Of a stretch of DNA of 6,846 bases, positions 1-6,017 are shown piece after piece. The stretch's first letter is position 1, and every line of letters starts with the position of its first letter. The notes under the pieces were generated by a model, which saw nothing but the letters and a program-made list of their open reading frames with translations, was not told where the DNA came from and made no database searches. This stretch comes from Methanolinea sp. UBA473. GTDB lineage: Archaea > Halobacteriota > Methanomicrobia > Methanomicrobiales > Methanospirillaceae. The position numbers were made by a program, and so were the translations under genes. The stretch lies in assembly GCA_002509495.1 (NCBI GenBank), contig DAEV01000096.1, positions 5,743 through 12,588 of the forward strand, written 5' to 3'.

Positions 1-366
1 GGAGTCCTGCTGGTCGTTCCAGATGGAGAGCGGTGCACCAAGGGCCCGGTTCGCAATGCTCATCACCACAGGGAGCCGCATCCCGGCACAGTTGAAACAG
101 ACCTCGAACATGAGTGCGAGACCCTGGGACGTCGTGGCGGAATATGTCCGTGATCCGGCCGCGCTGGCTCCCAGACAAGCGGAAAGGGCGGAAAACTCGC
201 TCTCCACGGTGATGTAATCGGCATCGAGCTCGCAGTTCGCGACCATCTCGGCAAGCGCCTCGACGATGTGGGTCTGCGGGGTGATGGGATATGCGGCGAT
301 CACCTGGGGGCGGCAGTATTTGACTGCATGGGCGATCGCGTGAGACCCCTCAATGAGCTGCATCAT
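1..366 (-). CDS. porA: Pyruvate:ferredoxin oxidoreductase alpha subunit, N-terminal part (runs off left edge)
   Basis: The 122 codons present encode the N-terminal, TPP-pyrimidine-type domain of the alpha subunit of the cytoplasmic four-subunit enzyme that interconverts pyruvate + CoA and acetyl-CoA + CO2 with ferredoxin. The family signature AYPITPQTHIVE lies at residues 25-36 and VESEFSA at 54-60. By analogy with bacterial PFOR, Thr29 would contact pyruvate and Glu55 the thiamine ring; Arg107 in SIANRALGAP may be the substrate arginine. These assignments come from memory, not from an alignment. The full subunit is usually about 380-400 residues, so roughly two thirds lies outside the window. 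The start is ATG at 366 (a second ATG follows at 363), directly after the porD TAG, with a GGAGG Shine-Dalgarno inside the porD end. It belongs to a porC-porD-porA operon; porB is expected next, beyond the edge. Confidence 0.95.
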   Translation of the reverse strand, partial: MMQLIEGSHAIAHAVKYCRPQVIAAYPITPQTHIVEALAEMVANCELDADYITVESEFSALSACLGASAAGSRTYSATTSQGLALMFEVCFNCAGMRLPVVMSIANRALGAPLSIWNDQQDS

Positions 367-627
367 CTATTTCTCCTCCTTTTTCATCTCGATGGCTTCC
401 GAAGGGCATTCCTCGGCGCAGAGACCGCAGCCCTTGCAGTAGTCGTAATCGGGCACCGGGAGGCCCTCACTGTCCTCGTCGATACATCCTTCGGGACAGA
501 CCTGCTGGCACATCCCGCATTTCGTGCACTTTTCGGCGAAGAACCCGGGTCGGAATACCCTCCAGGATCCCGTTTTATTCTCCCTTGACTTCCCCGGCTT
601 TGCGGAGCAGCCGATCCCCAGAGCCAC
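367..627 (-). CDS. porD: Pyruvate:ferredoxin oxidoreductase delta subunit (2x[4Fe-4S] ferredoxin-like)
   Basis: This 86-residue protein is the electron-transfer subunit of pyruvate:ferredoxin oxidoreductase, passing electrons from the TPP centre to external ferredoxin. Two classic cluster motifs are visible: Cys34-37-40-44 followed by Pro45, and Cys64-67-70-74 followed by Pro75. The N-terminal stretch SRENKTGSWRVFRP (residues 14-27) is typical of PorD and separates it from a plain ferredoxin. Length is normal for the family. Two extra cysteines (Cys7, Cys48) lie outside the cluster motifs. The start is a GTG at 627; the codon two upstream is the in-frame porC TAG (633-631), so no earlier start is possible. 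A G-rich Shine-Dalgarno-like run sits in the porC end. The gene follows porC after 3 bases and abuts porA with no gap. Confidence 0.96.
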   Translation of the reverse strand: MALGIGCSAKPGKSRENKTGSWRVFRPGFFAEKCTKCGMCQQVCPEGCIDEDSEGLPVPDYDYCKGCGLCAEECPSEAIEMKKEEK

Positions 628-630
628 GAT

Positions 631-1182
631 CTAGTTCGCCCCCTTGATCATGTCGAATGCCTCTTTCGCAGCTGCAATATTCTTCTCCGCCATGTCCCCC
701 GAGAACCGCTGGCGGATCGCGTTCTCCAGCGCAGGGAACCCAATCTCTCCGCTGGCGGCAGCGAACGCCCCCATGAGGGTGGTGTTGGTGATGGGGACCC
801 CGAGCTTTTTCAGGGCGATGGAAGTTGCATCGATTGTGATCACCTTCACCCCCGGGGGGACGGGATGATCCAGGGTTTTTTCGGTGTTCACGAGCACGAT
901 GCCACCCTGCTTTACCCCGAGGAAGACGTTCACGTCCCGGATGAGGGTGCTGTCCTGGACGATGATGTAGTCAGGCTCGTATACCTGGCTCCGGAGCCGT
1001 ATCTTCTTGTCATCAAACCTGACGAACGCCTGCACCGGTGCCCCCCGGCGCTCCACCCCGAAGGCAGGAAACGCCTGGGAGTACACCCCGCCCGCAAAGG
1101 CGGCAATGGCGATTAATTCGGCCGCAGTGACCGAACCCTGCCCTCCACGCCCATGAATTCGCAGCTCGCGCAAAGATATCAC
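631..1182 (-). CDS. porC: Pyruvate:ferredoxin oxidoreductase gamma subunit
   Basis: This 183-residue protein is the gamma subunit of the archaeal-type pyruvate:ferredoxin oxidoreductase (POR_N/gamma superfamily). It shows the nucleotide-loop-like GRGGQGSVTAAELIA near residues 11-25, FPAFGVERRGAPVQAF at 38-53, a PDYIIVQDSTL segment and the late TNTTLMGAFA motif, all usual for the family, and it has the usual length. It should assemble with PorA, PorB and PorD in the cytoplasm. The start is GTG at 1182; an in-frame TAA at 1194-1192 rules out a longer form and no ATG lies between. No Shine-Dalgarno is visible, while an AT-rich TATA-like region lies 24-32 bases upstream, so a leaderless transcript is likely. 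It is the first gene of the por cluster. Paralogous 2-oxoacid oxidoreductases (Vor, Ior, Kor) are less likely because the adjacent delta and alpha subunits look like Por. Confidence 0.94.
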   Translation of the reverse strand: MISLRELRIHGRGGQGSVTAAELIAIAAFAGGVYSQAFPAFGVERRGAPVQAFVRFDDKKIRLRSQVYEPDYIIVQDSTLIRDVNVFLGVKQGGIVLVNTEKTLDHPVPPGVKVITIDATSIALKKLGVPITNTTLMGAFAAASGEIGFPALENAIRQRFSGDMAEKNIAAAKEAFDMIKGAN

Positions 1183-1188
1183 TGTATA

Positions 1189-1215
1189 ATTTTACATGAT
1201 TAATCATACTAAAAT
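1189..1215 (-). promoter_or_regulatory. Putative por operon promoter with inverted-repeat operator
   Basis: A perfect 12-bp palindrome, ATGATTAATCAT (1196-1207), is flanked by ATTTTA (1189-1194) on one side and its complement TAAAAT (1210-1215) on the other, giving a nearly symmetric 27-bp dyad in an otherwise GC-rich sequence. Read on the minus strand, TTTTAGTAT (1214-1206) resembles an archaeal TATA box centred about 28 bases before the porC GTG, and a second AT-rich stretch lies at 1194-1184. The palindrome would cover roughly -14 to -25 of a transcript starting at the GTG, a typical position for a dimeric repressor. That a regulator binds here is inference; no regulator gene lies in the window. 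Confidence 0.5.
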
Positions 1216-1258
1216 GTTGAGATTTTTTTACCGGCGGGAAGCGAAAACCGGTGTATTT

Positions 1259-1274
1259 CAGGCAACGATGCCTG
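1259..1274 (-). terminator. Short perfect hairpin after the marker-12 gene
   Basis: CAGGCA-(4-base loop)-TGCCTG forms a perfect 6-bp stem 32 bases past the stop codon of the minus-strand gene at 1307-2182. On the minus strand it is followed only by a short T4 about 12 bases later, so it is a weak candidate for transcript-end stabilisation or termination rather than a clear intrinsic terminator. A looser ACCGG/CCGGT pair (about 1230-1253) lies between it and the por promoter. Confidence 0.3.
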
Positions 1275-1306
1275 GCGGAGAAAACCGTGGCGCGGATTCG
1301 TCCCTG

Positions 1307-2182
1307 TCAGGAGCGTACTTCCAGGCCGAGGATATCCCTTGTCCCGGAAAAAACCCGGGAGGCTATCAGGGCAAGCCCGTCCGCTGCACACCATTCGTCA
1401 TAGACCGCGACCTCGCGGCCGAGAAGGCGTTCCACTTCTCCGGCGATGCCGGGGGCCATCGTTCCGGCCAGCGCGACCCTTGCCCCGGGGTTCAGGAGAA
1501 GAAGGGCTGCGCATTCCATGGCAGAGAACAGTGCGAGAGCAGGGATACGATCCTCTGCCGGAAGAGTGTGGTTCACCCCGGCATGGAGGAACGCCTCGTT
1601 CGCGGACTGGATCCCCCTGTCCACTCGCCGGATGGCATCCACGTCGAGCGCACCATGCTCTGTTCCCGGTGCGAAGATGCAGGCATCCAGGGCTCCTGAA
1701 ATGCGGCCTTCCTTCACGAGGATGGTGACCGTGTTTGAGCTCACGTCGGAGATCACAAGGTCGCCGCCAAGATCCTCCGCCACCCTGTACGCTATCCCCA
1801 CCTTTTCAGGGCTGGTCTGGTGGGAATATGCCTTGAAACGGGGATCGGTCGGTGATCCCCGGTGGATGCCGGGAATCGCCACCGCCGGGATCCCGCTCTC
1901 CCTCACCGCGTCGAAGACCCGGGTTCCTCCCCCGGTATGTTTCCCCGCACCTTCGCGGCTGACCAGTCCCCTGTTCTCCAGTCGATGGACAGGCGCAATA
2001 TCGGAAAAATTGTCCCCCATGGAGTACGTGAGGGCGATCCCCTCGATCTCGTCCATCCTGCAGAGTCGGGAAAGCTCCCGGATCTCGAAGTGAACCGCCT
2101 CTTCCCGTGAAATCTTGAACCTTCGGCCTTCCCCTGCAGAAAATCTCATGGCCGAGGTGCCGTGGTCGATTCCGACATACAT
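1307..2182 (-). CDS. Methanogenesis marker protein 12-like (UPF0285), ASKHA-fold
   Basis: The 291-residue product begins MYVGIDHGTSAMRF and carries TYSMGDNFSD (53-61), VISDVSSNTVTI (143-154), FAPGTEHGALDVDAIRR (170-186) and VALAGTMAPG (236-245). The N-terminal DHGT loop, the second D-x-SSNT loop around Asp146-Asn150 and the late AGT motif fit an acetate/butyrate-kinase-like (ASKHA) nucleotide-binding fold. The sequence resembles, from memory, the methanogenesis marker 12/UPF0285 family, which occurs almost only in methanogens and has no established reaction. The related DUF1464 family is the main alternative. The length is slightly below what I recall for the family (about 310-330). The start is ATG at 2182, with no clear Shine-Dalgarno and a TATA-like element about 29 bases upstream in the divergent spacer. 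It is followed by the por genes in the same direction, but a separate por promoter seems to intervene. Confidence 0.75.
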   Translation of the reverse strand: MYVGIDHGTSAMRFSAGEGRRFKISREEAVHFEIRELSRLCRMDEIEGIALTYSMGDNFSDIAPVHRLENRGLVSREGAGKHTGGGTRVFDAVRESGIPAVAIPGIHRGSPTDPRFKAYSHQTSPEKVGIAYRVAEDLGGDLVISDVSSNTVTILVKEGRISGALDACIFAPGTEHGALDVDAIRRVDRGIQSANEAFLHAGVNHTLPAEDRIPALALFSAMECAALLLLNPGARVALAGTMAPGIAGEVERLLGREVAVYDEWCAADGLALIASRVFSGTRDILGLEVRS

Positions 2183-2192
2183 AGCGTAATCC

Positions 2193-2200
2193 TATACATT
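2193..2200 (+). promoter_or_regulatory. TATA box of the epimerase gene
   Basis: TATACATT is centred 25-26 bases before the ATG at 2222, the usual archaeal TATA-to-start distance, and no Shine-Dalgarno precedes that ATG. This suggests a leaderless mRNA starting at or next to the start codon. It lies in the 39-bp divergent spacer. Confidence 0.5.
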
Positions 2201-2207
2201 GCACAGC

Positions 2208-2215
2208 ATACATAT
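2208..2215 (-). promoter_or_regulatory. TATA box of the marker-12 gene
   Basis: On the minus strand ATATGTAT is centred about 29 bases before the ATG at 2182. Like its opposite partner it would give a leaderless or nearly leaderless transcript. The two elements share the direct repeat ATACAT (2194-2199 and 2208-2213), spaced 14 bases apart. Confidence 0.45.
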
Positions 2216-2221
2216 TACGGT

Positions 2222-3154
2222 ATGATGCGATGCGCGGTAACCGGGGGAGCAGGGTTCATCGGATCCCACCTGGTGGACGCCCTGGTGCGGAGGGGGGATG
2301 AAGTGGTGGTAATAGATTCCCTCCGTTCCGGATTCGTGGCGAATCTCCGGGAACACCTGGATACCGGGAGGATTCGGTTCCTCCGTAATGACCTGCTGGA
2401 AGAAGGCTGGCAGGAATCCTTTTCCGGGTTAGACCGGGTCTATCACCTGGCGGCAGATCCTGACGTTCGCCAGAGCGCCGTGACCCCCGCTTCGCAGGTA
2501 AGGCAGAACATTGTCGCCACCTGCAGGGTCCTCGAGGCGATGCGCACTTCGGGCGTTCCTGAGATTATTTTCACCTCCACGTCCACGGTCTATGGCGATG
2601 CGTCCGTCATCCCCACCCCCGAAGACTACACCCCCATGAAGCCGATCTCGGTGTACGGTGCCACCAAGCTGGCCTGTGAGGCGCTGATATGCTCCTACTG
2701 CCACAGTTTCCCGATCCGGGCATGGGTCTACCGGTTCGCCAATATCATCGGGCAGCGGAGCACACACGGGGTGATATGGGATTTCATCCGCAAATTGCGG
2801 GACGATGGGAAGAGCCTCGAGATCCTTGGGGATGGAAAACAGTCCAAGTCGTACCTGGAGGTGGGGGCCTGCGTGGAAGCAATGCTCTTTGCCGCGGATC
2901 ATTCAGGGGAAGCGTTCAACGTGTTCAATATCGGGTCCGAGGACTGGGTGGACGTTACGACCATCGCCGATCTTGTCGTGCAGGAAATGGGGCTCCCGGA
3001 TGTGAAGTACCGGTTCACCGGCGGTGAGCGCGGGTGGATCGGGGACGTGCCCAGGATGCAGCTCTCGGTTGCCAGGATGCGATCCCTCGGATGGAAACCC
3101 ACCATAGGGTCCCGCGAGAGCGTTCGCCTCGCGGTCTCATCCATGCTGAGGTGA
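2222..3154 (+). CDS. NAD-dependent sugar-nucleotide epimerase (GalE-like extended SDR)
   Basis: This 310-residue cytoplasmic enzyme belongs to the extended short-chain dehydrogenase family, whose members epimerise or dehydrate nucleotide sugars using bound NAD. It shows the Rossmann motif TGGAGFIG (7-14), Asp32 at the end of strand 2 for the NAD ribose, HLAAD (75-79), the STSTVYG segment in which Thr120 aligns with the catalytic Ser/Thr of GalE, and the YGATK pair Tyr145/Lys149. No Asp-Glu dehydratase pair follows the Ser/Thr, which argues for epimerase over 4,6-dehydratase. UDP-glucose 4-epimerase is the likeliest activity, feeding surface glycan synthesis, but the substrate cannot be read from sequence. 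I prefer the ATG at 2222 (another at 2225) over an in-frame ATG at 2162, because the longer form would cross the divergent promoter and overlap the marker-12 gene, and the Rossmann fold begins right after 2222. The next gene starts 51 bases downstream. Confidence 0.9.
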   Translation: MMRCAVTGGAGFIGSHLVDALVRRGDEVVVIDSLRSGFVANLREHLDTGRIRFLRNDLLEEGWQESFSGLDRVYHLAADPDVRQSAVTPASQVRQNIVATCRVLEAMRTSGVPEIIFTSTSTVYGDASVIPTPEDYTPMKPISVYGATKLACEALICSYCHSFPIRAWVYRFANIIGQRSTHGVIWDFIRKLRDDGKSLEILGDGKQSKSYLEVGACVEAMLFAADHSGEAFNVFNIGSEDWVDVTTIADLVVQEMGLPDVKYRFTGGERGWIGDVPRMQLSVARMRSLGWKPTIGSRESVRLAVSSMLR

Positions 3155-3205
3155 CGGGATGGATCTCCGTTCCGCTCATGCGATCGTGTCAATGGGGGTC
3201 CCGAG

Positions 3206-4357
3206 ATGAAGTACGTGGTGATCCTCGGGGACGGGATGGCGGACGAACCCCTCCCGGAACTCCGGGGGAAGACCCCGCTCGAATATGCGGAGACCCCCAA
3301 CATGGACACGATTGCCAGGGAGGGGGCATGCGGGCTCCTGCAGACCATCCCCGAGGGGTTCGAGGCAGGATCCGATATCGCCAACCTCTCCATCCTGGGC
3401 TATGACCCCCGCCGCTACTACACGGGCCGGGGTCCCCTGGAGGCGGCAAGCATGGGGCTTGTTCTCCGGGAAACCGACATCGCTTACCGGTGCAACCTGG
3501 TCACCATCAGGGACGGCACGATGGCAGACTTCTCCGCAGGCCATATCTCCAGCCCCGAGGGAGCCGCGCTCTTATCATCGCTCGATGCGGAACTCCGGCC
3601 GGCAAGAGTGTATCCAGGAGTGAGCTACCGGAACCTGCTCCTGCTGCCGGACGGAAAAGGATCCATCACCACACCCCCCCATGACGTCGTGGGGCAGGCC
3701 GTGGCTCCTTACCTCCCCACCGGACCGGATGCCGGGGCTCTTCTCCGCTGCATGGAGATGAGCCGGGAGATCTTCTCAAACCACCCGGTCAACCGTGCAA
3801 GGGAGGAAAAAGGCCTCCCGCCGGCCACCCGGATCTGGCCATGGAGCGGAGGCAGGATCCCGGACCTTCCCCCGTTCCGGGAGAAATACGGCCTTCGGGG
3901 TGGAATCATCTCGGCCGTGGACCTCCTGATGGGGATAGGGACATGTGCAAAAATGGAGATCATCCGGGTCCCGGGCGCGACGGGATACCTCGACACCGAC
4001 TACCAGGCGAAGGCGCGGTATGCCCTCGAGGCACTCCGCGAACTGGACTTCGTCTATCTCCATGTCGAAGCCCCTGACGAGGCCGGCCATCTGGGGAGCG
4101 TCGAAGAGAAAGTCAGGGCAATCGAGCGGGTGGACGGCCTTGTCGGGACGATCATGGAGAATTTCCCGGGCGTCGTGGCCATTCTCCCCGACCATCCCAC
4201 CCCGATCCGGATCAAGACTCACACGAACGATCCGGTCCCCTTCGCCATCTGGGGCAAAGAACAGGACAACTGCAGGGTTTTCTCCGAACGGGAAGCGGCA
4301 CGCGGAATGCATGGAGCCTGCGAGGGGATCCGGTTCCTCCCTCTGCTATTCCGGTAA
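3206..4357 (+). CDS. apgM: 2,3-bisphosphoglycerate-independent phosphoglycerate mutase, archaeal type (or proposed homoserine kinase)
   Basis: This 383-residue protein of the alkaline-phosphatase superfamily would interconvert 3- and 2-phosphoglycerate in glycolysis/gluconeogenesis through a phosphoserine. Visible motifs: GDGMAD with metal ligand Asp9, EAGSDIANLSILGYDP with likely nucleophile Ser56, YYTGRGPLEAASMG, RCNLVT, the metal-binding EAPDEAGH (Asp291, His295) and LPDHPTPI (Asp329, His330). Length is close to the usual 390-410. The wording of GSDIANLS and EAPDEAGHLG is closer, as I recall, to the subfamily named 'proposed homoserine kinase' than to the classical ApgM, so the exact activity is open. 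The ATG at 3206 follows a GGGGGT Shine-Dalgarno (3194-3199) by 6 bases. It may be cotranscribed with the epimerase; a strong terminator follows. Confidence 0.88.
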   Translation: MKYVVILGDGMADEPLPELRGKTPLEYAETPNMDTIAREGACGLLQTIPEGFEAGSDIANLSILGYDPRRYYTGRGPLEAASMGLVLRETDIAYRCNLVTIRDGTMADFSAGHISSPEGAALLSSLDAELRPARVYPGVSYRNLLLLPDGKGSITTPPHDVVGQAVAPYLPTGPDAGALLRCMEMSREIFSNHPVNRAREEKGLPPATRIWPWSGGRIPDLPPFREKYGLRGGIISAVDLLMGIGTCAKMEIIRVPGATGYLDTDYQAKARYALEALRELDFVYLHVEAPDEAGHLGSVEEKVRAIERVDGLVGTIMENFPGVVAILPDHPTPIRIKTHTNDPVPFAIWGKEQDNCRVFSEREAARGMHGACEGIRFLPLLFR

Positions 4358-4363
4358 TCCCTT

Positions 4364-4394
4364 GAGGACGGGCCGGATCCCCCTCCTGTTTTTT
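4364..4394 (+). terminator. Hairpin plus T6 terminator after apgM
   Basis: GAGG-(AC)-GGG (4364-4372), a six-base loop CCGGAT and CCC-CCTC (4379-4385) form a GC-rich stem of 7 pairs with a two-base bulge. It is followed after three bases by T6 (4389-4394). It lies 7 bases past the apgM stop and fits an intrinsic terminator or an archaeal poly-U termination site closing the epimerase-apgM unit. Confidence 0.6.
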
Positions 4395-4441
4395 GGCCTC
4401 TCCGGGTCCAGGATGGAATCGTTCCGGGAAAAAAAGGGAAG

Positions 4442-4450
4442 GCTATTTTT
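4442..4450 (+). promoter_or_regulatory. Possible TATA region for the chorismate-lyase/RFAP-synthase fusion gene
   Basis: GCTATTTTT (4442-4450), preceded by a purine-rich stretch that could act as a BRE (4428-4441), lies about 31 bases before the ATG at 4477. Together with the terminator just upstream it suggests an independent transcription unit. The element is only TATA-like, so confidence is low. Confidence 0.35.
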
Positions 4451-4476
4451 CCAGGCAGTCCATCAGGTAGTAACCT

Positions 4477-6012
4477 ATGAAGGATCCACGATTATTCGAA
4501 TCCCTGGAGAAGATTGCCGGACCTCTCTCGCCGCTGCAGCGGATCCTCCTCGGGACCGACGGATCCGTAACAAGGCTCCTGGAACTGGCGACAGGGGCCC
4601 GGGTAACCATCACCACGCTGATGCAGGAACTGGAACCGGCATCCCCGGTGGTTGCAGAGAGACTGGATATCCCCCCGGGCAGTGAAGTGAATCATCGTAT
4701 TGTTGCACTGCAGGACTCCCGGACCGGTGAACCGCTCATCTATGCCGAATCGTATACTCCCCTCTCCCGTCTTTCCCCCCATTTCAGGGAGGACCTGATG
4801 CGTGCCGATATCCCTATCGGACGGATTCTCGAACGTCACCGGGTTGAATCAAGGAGAGAGATCACCGGCATGTCGGCCGGTCCCCGGCCAGGGCCCATCG
4901 CCACCCGGTTCAGGCTCCCGGGAGATGCGTTGTTCCTTTCCCGGCATTACCGCATTATCCATCAGGACCACCCGCTCATCCATATCGAAGAGACGTTCCC
5001 CTCCAGCAGGTTTGCAGGCAGGGGAACCGTGGTGGTGGTGGATGCCCCCTCACGCCTTCACCTGGGGCTCCTCGACATGAACGGGGCCCTCGGTCGCGTG
5101 GACGGCGGGATCGGAATCGCACTCCGGGATCCCGGGCTTGTAATCTCCGCTACGCTGGCAGATCAATTTCACGTGGCGGGGGGGGATGCGGACTGCCGGG
5201 CCCGGATCCTTGCGGCCGCCGAGGCAGTCCGCCAGGGCCTGAATCTTCCCGGCGGCGCCCACTTCACCCTCCAAACCCACTACCCCGGGCACGTGGGCCT
5301 CGGTAGAGGGACTCAGCTTGCCCTCGCTACCGGCCGCGCTCTCTGCGAACTCCACGGCATCCCATGCAGAGCCCGGGACCTCGCCCACCTGACTCATAGG
5401 GGAGGAACTTCCGGGATCGGCACCGCCGCGTTCGAACAGGGAGGATTCCTCATCGACGGAGGGCACTCGTTTGGGGAAGGATGGGATAAACAGGTGTTTC
5501 TCCCCTCGTCTGCAGCCGGGGGGGTCCGTCCTCCTGAAGTGGCAGTGCGCCATCCGTTCCCCGGGCACTGGAAAATCCTGGTGGTGATCCCCGAGATCCC
5601 TCCGGGTGCCAGCGGATCGAAGGAGAAGGAGATCTTCAGCCGTCACTGCCCGGTCCCGCTCACCGAGGTCCAGGCGCTCTGTCACGAGGTGCTCGTACGG
5701 CTCCTGCCTGGTCTCGTGGAGGAAGATCTCGACCTTTTCGGCAGCGCGGTCAACAGGATCCAGGAACTCGGATTCAAGAGGGTGGAGCATTCCCTTCAGC
5801 CATCCCTGATCCCGGACCTCCTGAACGCCATCCGGGACGCAGGGGCCGCAGGAGCGGGGCTCTCCTCCTTCGGACCCACCGTGTTCGCATTCGGGGAGGG
5901 GAACATGAATGCGATGGAGACTGCAGCAAGGGAAGCGCTTGTCCCCACGGGGGGCGGAAGCATCATCCTCACCACCGCACGTAACATCGGGGCCTCGGTG
6001 ACCCCGGGATAA
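4477..6012 (+). CDS. mptG: Fusion of DUF98 chorismate pyruvate-lyase and beta-RFAP synthase (methanopterin biosynthesis)
   Basis: This 511-residue protein has two domains. Residues about 15-178 resemble DUF98/Rv2949c-type chorismate pyruvate-lyase: LQRILLGTDGSVTRLLE (20-36), IYAESYTPLSRL (88-99), IPIGRILERHRVESRREI (112-129) and IHIEETFP (168-175). Arg74 and Glu171 sit where UbiC has its catalytic Arg76 and Glu155 by my unaided alignment. Residues about 183-511 are a GHMP-superfamily beta-ribofuranosyl-arene 5'-phosphate synthase: APSRLHLGLLDM (190-201), GHVGLGRGTQLALATG (271-286) and GLSSFGPTVFAFGEG (461-475). Known family chemistry: chorismate gives 4-hydroxybenzoate + pyruvate; 4-hydroxybenzoate + PRPP gives the ribofuranosyl phenol phosphate + CO2 + PPi, entering methanopterin. 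No HTH precedes the N domain, so it is not a GntR/UTRA regulator. An in-frame TAA two codons upstream (4471-4473) fixes the region; ATG 4477 is the first start and has no strong Shine-Dalgarno. Single-domain synthases are about 300-340 residues. Confidence 0.85.
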   Translation: MKDPRLFESLEKIAGPLSPLQRILLGTDGSVTRLLELATGARVTITTLMQELEPASPVVAERLDIPPGSEVNHRIVALQDSRTGEPLIYAESYTPLSRLSPHFREDLMRADIPIGRILERHRVESRREITGMSAGPRPGPIATRFRLPGDALFLSRHYRIIHQDHPLIHIEETFPSSRFAGRGTVVVVDAPSRLHLGLLDMNGALGRVDGGIGIALRDPGLVISATLADQFHVAGGDADCRARILAAAEAVRQGLNLPGGAHFTLQTHYPGHVGLGRGTQLALATGRALCELHGIPCRARDLAHLTHRGGTSGIGTAAFEQGGFLIDGGHSFGEGWDKQVFLPSSAAGGVRPPEVAVRHPFPGHWKILVVIPEIPPGASGSKEKEIFSRHCPVPLTEVQALCHEVLVRLLPGLVEEDLDLFGSAVNRIQELGFKRVEHSLQPSLIPDLLNAIRDAGAAGAGLSSFGPTVFAFGEGNMNAMETAAREALVPTGGGSIILTTARNIGASVTPG

Positions 6013-6017
6013 ACCAT

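Noticed and set aside
1223..1229. T7 run on the plus strand as a terminator
   Set aside because: No plus-strand gene precedes it; on the minus strand it is an A-run upstream of the por promoter.
1446..2093. 215-codon plus-strand open frame opposite the marker-12 gene
   Set aside because: Low-complexity Ser/Arg/Pro composition and complete overlap with a gene carrying clear nucleotide-binding motifs; it is a shadow.
2162..2221. Longer start for the epimerase at the in-frame ATG 2162
   Set aside because: It would add 20 residues before the Rossmann strand, overlap the marker-12 start and read through the divergent promoter; starts at 2222/2225 fit the family.
3945..4685. 246-codon plus-strand frame bridging apgM and the fusion gene
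   Set aside because: Ser/Arg/Pro-rich out-of-frame translation that crosses the terminator and lacks any motif.
5026..5042. GTG triplet repeat
   Set aside because: It simply encodes a run of valines in a core beta strand of the synthase domain (VVVVDAP).
5178..5185. G8 homopolymer in the fusion gene, possible phase-variable tract or frameshift
   Set aside because: The frame is intact across it and both flanks match the family; cofactor genes are not usual phase-variable loci.
5050..5790. 246-codon open frame on the minus strand inside the fusion gene
   Set aside because: It is antisense to well-conserved synthase motifs, has no recognisable domain, and long shadow frames are expected in GC-rich coding DNA.
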